DNA of 34,283 nt, taken from Stenotrophomonas panacihumi. Its GTDB lineage: Bacteria; Pseudomonadota; Gammaproteobacteria; Xanthomonadales; Xanthomonadaceae. Each line of letters opens with the position of its first letter. The stretch's first letter is position 1. Of the stretch, positions 28,582-34,283 are shown piece by piece. Position numbers and translations under genes: made by a program. The stretch covers positions 1 through 34,283 of the forward strand of contig NZ_LLXU01000136.1 of the NCBI RefSeq assembly GCF_001431645.1, read 5' to 3'. The notes below the pieces were generated by a model. That model did no database searches, was not told the origin of the DNA, and saw nothing but the letters and a program-made list of their open reading frames with translations.

Positions 28582-30245
28582 GGCTTCGCGAAACCGACGG
28601 CTTGTGGGGCATCTTCGCGCGACATCGTGGGCGGCTGCTGCTGTGCGCGCTGCTGGTGTGGCTGACCATGCTGGCCGGCGTGGGGCTGTTGTCGCTGTCC
28701 GGCGGCTTCCTGGTCGCTACCGCGCTGGCGGCCGGCCTGGCGGCGGATTTCAATTTCTTCTCGCCTTCGGCCGGCGTGCGCGGGCTGACGATGGCGCGCA
28801 TCGGCTCGCGCTATGCCGAGAAGCTGGTCGGCCACGATGCGACGCTGCGCATCGCGCGCGACCTGCGCGTGTGGTTCTTCCGCCGCGCCTTGCCGCTGGC
28901 GCCGGCGCGGCTGGGCGCGCGCCGCATCGGTGATTTGCTCGCGCGGTTGATGTCGGACATCGCCGAGGTCGACGGGCTGGTGGTGCGCGCGCTGGCCCCG
29001 CTGGCGGCATTGATGGCCATCGGCGTGGCCGGGATCGCGGCGGCGGCGTGGATCTACCTGCCGGCGGCGGGCCTGTTGACGGCGTTGGCGTTGGCCATCG
29101 GCGTGCTGGTGCCGTGGCAGGTGGCGCGCGGTGCGCGCGAACGCGAGGCGGCGCGGGCCTCGCAGCGGATGGCGTTGCGCACGCTGGCGTTCGAAGGGTT
29201 GGAAGGTGCGGCGGACCTGGCCGCGCTGGACGCGACCGCCGCCTGGATCCATCGCGTGGAAGCGGCCGCCGACGCGGTGGGCGAGGGCGATCGCCGGCGG
29301 CGTCGACGGTTGATCGCCGGGCAGTGGCTGCATGGTGCGTGCGGCGCGGCGGGGTTGGTCGGAATGTTGTGGCTGACGCTGGCGGCGTCGGCCCGGGGCG
29401 TGTTGGCGCCGGAGATGGCGGCCGCGTTGGTATTCATGACGCTGGCGCTGCTGGAGGTGTGGGCCGGCGCCGGGTTGGCCTGGCAGGCGCTGGCGGCGGG
29501 ACGCGTGGCGGCGCAGCGGTTGGACGAGGTGGTGGAAGTCGCGCCGGGGGTGGTGGATCCGGCGGCGCCGGTGGCGGTGCCGGCACGCGGCGAGTTGCGT
29601 TTCGAACAGGTGGTGTTCGCGTGGCCGGGCGCGCAGCGGCCGGTGCTCGACGGGTTGGACCTGGTGGTGCGGCCCGGCGAGCGCATCGCCATCGGCGGCG
29701 ACAGCGGCGGCGGCAAGAGCACGCTGGCGGCGCTGGTGTTGCGGTTGTTCGATCCGCAGGGCGGCGCGGTGCGCTATGGCGGGGTGCCGCTGGCGGCGTT
29801 CGCGCAGGCCGATTGGCATCGGCAGGTGGCGTGGATGCCGCAGAACGCGCCGGTGTTCGCTGGCAGCGTGGCGGAGAACCTGCGCATCGGGTGTCCCGAG
29901 GCCGACGATGCGGCGCTATGGCGGGTGTTGGCGCAGTTGCGGCTGGAGGCGTGGGCGCGCGAGCGCGAAGGTTTGGAGACATGGGTCGGGGAGAACGGGG
30001 CGACGCTGTCGGCCGGGCAGGCGCGGCGGTTGGCGCTGGGGCGGGCGTTGTTGCGCGAGGCGCCGCTGCTGGTGCTCGATGAGCCTACCGATGGGTTGGA
30101 TGTGGATACGGCCGATGCGTTGCTCGTGGATCTCGCCGCCGCGCTGGAAGGGCGCAGTTTGTTGATGATCACGCATGGGGTTGTGCCTGATGGGGTGGTG
30201 CATGTGGCGTATCGGATGCTTGATGGGCGGTTGGAGGTGGGGTGA
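28578..30245 (+). CDS. cydC: CydC, thiol exporter ABC subunit
   Basis: A 555-residue partner of CydD with the same plan. The membrane half includes LLSLSGGFLVATAL and RIGSRYAEKLVGHDATLR, characteristic of CydC. The ATPase has Walker A GDSGGGKST (374-382), a signature reading LSAGQARR (A in place of the usual second G), and Walker B LLVLDEPTDG. In CydC one of the two ATP sites is commonly degenerate, which may explain the change. The start is ATG 28578, coupled with cydD. Confidence 0.93.
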
Positions 30246-30250
30246 TTTTT

Positions 30251-30282
30251 CTTGGCCTGCGGCCGGCTTTTTTTGGGCCAAG
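30251..30282 (+). terminator. Possible terminator after cydC
   Basis: Inverted repeat CTTGGCC (30251-30257) with GGCCAAG (30276-30282), and an inner GGCC-TGC-GGCC followed by GGC and a run of seven Ts. Several pairings compete, so the exact structure is uncertain, but an inner hairpin followed by the T-run starting at 30268 is a fair intrinsic terminator just after the cydC stop. Confidence 0.45.
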
Positions 30283-30342
30283 GCGCGGGTCTGATTCTTG
30301 TTGGCCTTCGATGTGGATCGGCTCGCGTTGATCTTGCACGGC

Positions 30343-30446
30343 CTGCGGGGGCTGAACCCTTTCGGGACACGCCGTGAACCCATCCATGGGGGCTCGTCGG
30401 CGACATCCATGTCGCCAACGGTCCCGAAACGGTTCAGCCCCCGCAG
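30343..30446. repeat. Nested palindromic intergenic element, copy 2
   Basis: Outer arms 30343-30368 and 30421-30446 pair at 25 of 26 positions (CTGCGGGGGCTGAACC... with ...GGTTCAGCCCCCGCAG). Inner hairpins are CCCAT-CC-ATGGG (30379-30390) and GGCGACAT-CC-ATGTCGCC (30399-30416). The centre matches copy 1 (3941-4042) nearly base for base, but the outer arms differ. A short flank after the right arm is also similar in the two (ACCCT, then TCTGCGCG). It occupies most of the gap 30246-30554, in which I see no gene. Confidence 0.85.
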
Positions 30447-30554
30447 ACCCTTCGGATCTGCGCGACCGGTCATGAGGAGCGTTTCTGCTGCGCGCCTTGC
30501 TTTGCCGGAATGGTCGGCTTCATCATCGGGCTTCCATGGGGATGGAGTTTTGAT

Positions 30555-31361
30555 ATGTCGAGGAAGACTTGGTCGGGTACCGGCTTGGCAGTGGTGTGTT
30601 GTGTGCTGGGTCTGCCCGTTTGGGCCGATGAGGGCGCGCCGCCAGCGGCCGCTGCGCCGCAGTTGTTGTACCTGCAGGTGCGCGCCGATGTCGCGCCCGA
30701 TGGCCACATCGTGGCGAGCGCCGATGGCAAGTTGCCCGTGGTGTTGCGCGAGGCCGTCGAGAAACAGGTCGGGGGATGGCGCTTCCATCCGCCGATGAAA
30801 GAGGGCGCGGCGGTGAGCGCCACGACCTGGGTGCGGGTGGCCGCTTGCCTGGTGCCCGATGACGGCAACATGCGCCTGAGCGTCGGATACATCGCCAACG
30901 GGCCGCTGCAGCCGGAGGCGTTTTCGTTCTCGCCGCCGGTGCCGCCCAATTCGTTGCTGCAACAGGGCATCGATACGACGCTGCAGGTGAGCTATGCGGT
31001 GCAGCCCAATGGACGCGGCAAGCTGGAGTCGGTCGGCTTCGAGGACTCGGTGCCCGAACGCTTCCGGCCGTGGTTCGAGCGCTCGATGAAGCAGTGGGCC
31101 AGCGAGCAGAAGTTCCAGCCCGAGCGCATCGATGGCCAAGCCGTCACCACGCACCTGCAGACGCCCGTGCGGATGAACCTGGCGGCGCAAAGCACGCCGC
31201 GGCGCGAACTCAAGCGCCGCGAGGAAGCCGAGCGACAGGCCCGGCAGCTCGGCGAACAGTTGAATCCCGCGTGCGTGGCCGCCGCCCAGCCCTATCTGGT
31301 CGACAGCACCGTGGCGCTGGATTCCCCGGTCAGCTTCATGGACGCCGGCAGCGGCGGCTGA
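30555..31361 (+). CDS. Exported protein with two TonB-C-like halves
   Basis: A 268-residue protein. ATG 30555 has GGAG about eight bases upstream and gives a signal peptide ending VWA-DE (about residue 24). Two segments look alike: residues about 36-105 (ending VGGWRFHPPMKEGAAVSATT) and about 135-215 (ending QKFQPERIDGQAVTTHLQTP). Both resemble the TonB C-terminal pattern of a strand, a helix, W/F-R/F-x-P, then G-x-x-V and strands. There is no membrane anchor or Pro-rich linker, so it is not an ordinary TonB. The C-terminus has a coiled, charged stretch (RRELKRREEAERQARQ). It probably works in the periplasm; function is unknown. Confidence 0.72.
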   Translation: MSRKTWSGTGLAVVCCVLGLPVWADEGAPPAAAAPQLLYLQVRADVAPDGHIVASADGKLPVVLREAVEKQVGGWRFHPPMKEGAAVSATTWVRVAACLVPDDGNMRLSVGYIANGPLQPEAFSFSPPVPPNSLLQQGIDTTLQVSYAVQPNGRGKLESVGFEDSVPERFRPWFERSMKQWASEQKFQPERIDGQAVTTHLQTPVRMNLAAQSTPRRELKRREEAERQARQLGEQLNPACVAAAQPYLVDSTVALDSPVSFMDAGSGG

Positions 31362-31380
31362 GCCGGCCAACGGCGGCTGG

Positions 31381-31412
31381 GAAGGCCCCGGTGTCGCGGG
31401 GCCTTCTCCTTT
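31381..31412. terminator. Terminator between convergent genes
   Basis: GAAGGCCCC-GGTGTCGC-GGGGCCTTC, a nine-base-pair stem followed by TCCTTT on the plus strand. It separates the exported protein from the convergent glycosidase-like gene. Confidence 0.75.
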
Positions 31413-31431
31413 CGTCAGCGGACATGGATGG

Positions 31432-34283
31432 TCAGTGCGAGGGCGCCCAGCGCGCCTCGAGGGTGTGGAACGGCGCGGAAAGCACGATGCCGCTCGCATC
31501 GTAGGACGTGACCGGGCGCCCATCGACGCGGACTTCCTGCGGACGCTGTCGGTTCGGCCAGACCACCCGCACGCGCGTGGAGGCGTGCAGCCCCTTTGCC
31601 AGCGTCAGATGCAGCTGGCCCGCGGATTGCCGGGCCTGCAGGCCGAGACTGCCGAAGGCGGTCGGCAGGCCGTCGATTGCCAGGCCCTCGCCGGCCAGCC
31701 AGGAAAGCGGCGTACCGGGCAGCAGGACGAGCGCGTCGTCCTCCTCGCGCATCAGCATGCCGTAGAGCGTGCGCGCGTATTCCGCACCGATCCACGTGTG
31801 CGGCATGTCGCCGAGATAGCCCGGATAACGCAAGCGCGAATGCACCACCTCGGCCAGCACATGCCATGGCAGCGGGCGACGATGCGCCATCAGCAGCGAC
31901 AACAACTCCTGCGCATCGTCCACGCGGTTCAGGTGCACATAGGTGAGCACGTTGCGCATCTCGTAGGGCGTGTAGGCGAACAGCGCATCGGGCTGTTCGC
32001 GCGAGCGCACGTCGGCGAGGTAGCGGTCGAAGGTGGTGGTCAACTGCGGCTCGGGCAACAGTGCCTGCTGGCCGGTGGGGTCGAGCGCGATGGACACGCT
32101 GGTGGGATCGCCGTCGCCCAGGTCGGCCGAGGCCGGCATCACCTCGCCGTGCTTCCACGCAATTGTCGCGCGGATCGACGCGGCGACCGAATCACGCAAC
32201 AGCGCGTACTGCTCGCGCGCCCAGGCGGCGGTCTTCTCGTCGCCGAGCTGCGCGGCCAGCCATGCGCCGTCCTGCCAGCCCTTGAGTGCCCAATAGTCGT
32301 CCCAGTAGCTGTGGGTCGGGCTGGAATAGCCCTCGTGGCTGATCGACGGGGCGATGATGCCGGCGAAGCGCTCCGGCGCCGGCTGGTCGGCCATGTAGCC
32401 GGGCACCAGCGTGCGCTCGCGCAGTTCCTGTATGAAGCGCATCGCGGCGATCACCTTGGGCAGGTAATCGCGCACCGATTCGGCGCCGCCATCGAGCCGG
32501 GCCACGTCGGCGACCAGGTTGATGTACTCGCCCTGGCTGTCGTACTCGATGTCCGAACCGAAGCCGCGGTTGACGCTGCCGTCCGCGTTGAGGATGGGCG
32601 ATACCAGTCCGTTCTCATGCACTGCGTGGTCCGAATACCAGCGCAGGTAGTCGCGGGCGATCTTCGGCTGGCCCATGCGCAGCAGGGCCGAGGCCGTGGC
32701 CGCGCCATCGCGGATGAAGGAGCGGTTGTAGTTGCGCGGGCCCGGCTGCATCGCCGGACCGGTCTGGTTGAGCAGCATGTACGCGCCCTGCGCGCGCAGC
32801 ATGTCCACCAGCGATTCGTCGGGCAGGCGCAGGCCGATGTCGCCGAACCGTCCGCGCCATTCGCGGGCGAGCTGGTCGGCCGCGTGGTCGAAGGCGATGC
32901 CGGCGTCCTGGCGCCAGCGCGTGCGATCCACCGGCGCGGCCGGCGGCAATTCGTTCGTCTTCGCATCACGCGGCGAAGTGCCCAGCGGCAGCGCGACCAC
33001 CACGTCGCGATGCGCACCCGGCGCCAGCGACACGCGATACGCCAGCACCGCCGAGGCCAGGCCGTCGGCGTCGGATGACGCGCGCGCCTCGGGCACGCGA
33101 CCGGCGGCGACCTGCGCGGTCGGCTCGTCCTCGCCATGCGCGCCGAAGCCACTCGTTCCCGCGGCATCCACCGGCGACAGCGCCGACAGCAACACGCGCT
33201 GGTTGACGCGCACGTCGGTAGCATCCGCGCCGCCTTCGAGGGTGACGTGCGTGATCGGCGAAACCCCGCCGTGCTGCCATGGCGGATTGACCTGGATCGG
33301 CCGCACCAGCAGCGAGAACGTGCCTTGCGCAGGCGCGCTGCCGGTGTTTTCGATCCGGTAGCGCACCAGGGTGATGGGCTGGCCGTTCGCCTCGGTGATC
33401 GCCATCGCGTCGTTGCGGATGCGCAGGTGCTCGCGCGCCTGCCACTGCACGCTGGGCATGGGCATCCAGCCCTCGCGCAGCGATTGCGTGCGCGCCGAGC
33501 CTTCGGCGCCGACGGCGCCCTGCGCGTCATGCCAGAGGGCCTGCACCATCGGCGCGCCCTTGAAGGCTTCGAGGTTGCCGAATTCGTCGAAGATCGATTT
33601 CTGCTGTCCGGCCGGTACGCCGACCACGGTCCAGTAGACCTGCTGCTGATGCAGCTGCGCGGGGAACAGCGCGGCGTTGTCGCGCCCGGCGAGGATCTCC
33701 ATGCGCTTGGTCGCGGTCATCAGCTGTTCGGGGCCGAGCAGGCGCAGGCGGCGAATCTTCGGTGCCGGGCCTTCGAGCCCGGCGATCAGCCGCAGGCTGG
33801 TGGGCTCGAAAGCCTCGGCGGCGGCGAGGAAGGAGACCTCGCCGGTGTGGCCGGGATCGCTGGCGACATCGCGCCAGGCGCCATCGCGCGTGCGTGCCTG
33901 CAGCCTGGCGCCGTTGCGCGGGCCGGCCCACCACACCTCCAATCCGGCGATCGGATCGGCGCGCGGCAGGTCGATCTGCAGCGTCCGCGCGCCGGCGTCG
34001 GTGCCGGGCAGGGCGAGCGGCGCACCGCGACCTTCCCAGACTTGCGCCGCCTCGCTGTCGACGCCTTGCAGGCGGGCGGCCGAGCGGGCATCGAGCGGTT
34101 CGAACTCCAGTACCGACACGCCCCAGTCCGCGGTGCGCTCGGGGCTGGCCAGGCGGAGATAGCGGGCAGGGCGGGGGGGGAAGAAGAGGGAATCGGTGGC
34201 GCCACGCGAGTCGGTGCTGGTGTAGACGTCGTCCCACTGTTGTCCGTCGCGCGAGGCCTGGATGCGATAGCCGACCGCGAAGC
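31432..34283 (-). CDS. Discoidin-type and six-hairpin-glycosidase-like protein, 5' end outside window
   Basis: The frame is open to the window edge, so at least 950 residues are present and the start is missing. The visible N-terminal part (34283 to about 34090) reads as the end of an F5/8 type C (discoidin, CBM32-like) domain: YRIQASRDGQQWDDV, then RYLRLASPERTADWGVSV. A second galactose-binding-like beta domain follows. From about 32870 downward the sequence looks like an (alpha/alpha)6 barrel: NYNRSFIRDGAATASALLRM, SHEGYSSPTHSYWDDYWALK, and TPYEMRNVL, similar in pattern to GH15/GH63/glycogen-debranching-like proteins. The family and substrate are not settled. The internal GTG at 34117-34119 is not the start. 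Confidence 0.75.
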   Translation of the reverse strand, partial: FAVGYRIQASRDGQQWDDVYTSTDSRGATDSLFFPPRPARYLRLASPERTADWGVSVLEFEPLDARSAARLQGVDSEAAQVWEGRGAPLALPGTDAGARTLQIDLPRADPIAGLEVWWAGPRNGARLQARTRDGAWRDVASDPGHTGEVSFLAAAEAFEPTSLRLIAGLEGPAPKIRRLRLLGPEQLMTATKRMEILAGRDNAALFPAQLHQQQVYWTVVGVPAGQQKSIFDEFGNLEAFKGAPMVQALWHDAQGAVGAEGSARTQSLREGWMPMPSVQWQAREHLRIRNDAMAITEANGQPITLVRYRIENTGSAPAQGTFSLLVRPIQVNPPWQHGGVSPITHVTLEGGADATDVRVNQRVLLSALSPVDAAGTSGFGAHGEDEPTAQVAAGRVPEARASSDADGLASAVLAYRVSLAPGAHRDVVVALPLGTSPRDAKTNELPPAAPVDRTRWRQDAGIAFDHAADQLAREWRGRFGDIGLRLPDESLVDMLRAQGAYMLLNQTGPAMQPGPRNYNRSFIRDGAATASALLRMGQPKIARDYLRWYSDHAVHENGLVSPILNADGSVNRGFGSDIEYDSQGEYINLVADVARLDGGAESVRDYLPKVIAAMRFIQELRERTLVPGYMADQPAPERFAGIIAPSISHEGYSSPTHSYWDDYWALKGWQDGAWLAAQLGDEKTAAWAREQYALLRDSVAASIRATIAWKHGEVMPASADLGDGDPTSVSIALDPTGQQALLPEPQLTTTFDRYLADVRSREQPDALFAYTPYEMRNVLTYVHLNRVDDAQELLSLLMAHRRPLPWHVLAEVVHSRLRYPGYLGDMPHTWIGAEYARTLYGMLMREEDDALVLLPGTPLSWLAGEGLAIDGLPTAFGSLGLQARQSAGQLHLTLAKGLHASTRVRVVWPNRQRPQEVRVDGRPVTSYDASGIVLSAPFHTLEARWAPSH

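Overview
The window is about 34 kb of GC-rich chromosomal DNA. Gene content and order point to a gammaproteobacterium of the Xanthomonadaceae/Lysobacteraceae (Xanthomonas, Stenotrophomonas, Lysobacter, Luteimonas group). The strongest markers are an N-acetylornithine carbamoyltransferase with the Xanthomonas active-site residues at the same numbers, a fused N-acetylglutamate kinase/synthase, and an alpha-amino acid ester hydrolase close to the Xanthomonas enzyme. No phage, integrase, transposase or CRISPR array was seen; this is core metabolism plus a few accessory genes. Genus-level placement is inference.

Layout. 1-3.2 kb (minus): cysS, sufE and an MFS exporter, probably one transcript. 3.35-3.88 kb (plus): a small exported protein. 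3.88-4.36 kb: a long intergenic stretch with a short tandem repeat, a nested palindromic element, and what looks like an arginine-codon leader peptide with competing terminator/antiterminator pairings. 4.36-15.1 kb (plus): eleven tightly packed genes, argF'-argG-GNAT-argE-argB(NAGK/NAGS)-GNAT-argC-argH-yciI-proB-proA, forming the acetylcitrulline route of arginine synthesis plus the first two proline enzymes. 15.1-20.8 kb (minus): pgaABCD for poly-N-acetylglucosamine export. 21.1-23.0 kb (plus): a secreted alpha-amino acid ester hydrolase. 23.0-23.5 kb (minus): a cysteine dioxygenase. 23.6-23.7 kb (minus): tRNA-Pro(CGG). 23.8-26.7 kb (minus): cydA-cydB-cydX, cytochrome bd-I oxidase. 26.9-30.2 kb (plus): the divergent cydD-cydC exporter; a perfect FNR/ANR box lies in the shared promoter region. 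30.3-30.4 kb: a second copy of the nested palindrome. 30.6-31.4 kb (plus): an exported protein with two TonB-C-like halves. 31.4-34.3 kb (minus, running off the window): a discoidin-type plus six-hairpin-glycosidase-like protein.

How the genes work together. Arginine genes cover every step from glutamate except the aminotransferase (argD) and carbamoyl phosphate supply. proB and proA draw on the same glutamate pool, so the operon joins the two glutamate-derived pathways. CydABX is the quinol oxidase and CydDC the thiol exporter needed for its assembly; both can be controlled from one 186-bp region. PgaA to PgaD form the outer-membrane port, deacetylase, synthase and synthase partner for biofilm polysaccharide.

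The most interesting items are the candidate arginine attenuator upstream of argF' and the two palindromic elements, whose central sequence is conserved while their long outer arms differ in sequence but keep pairing.
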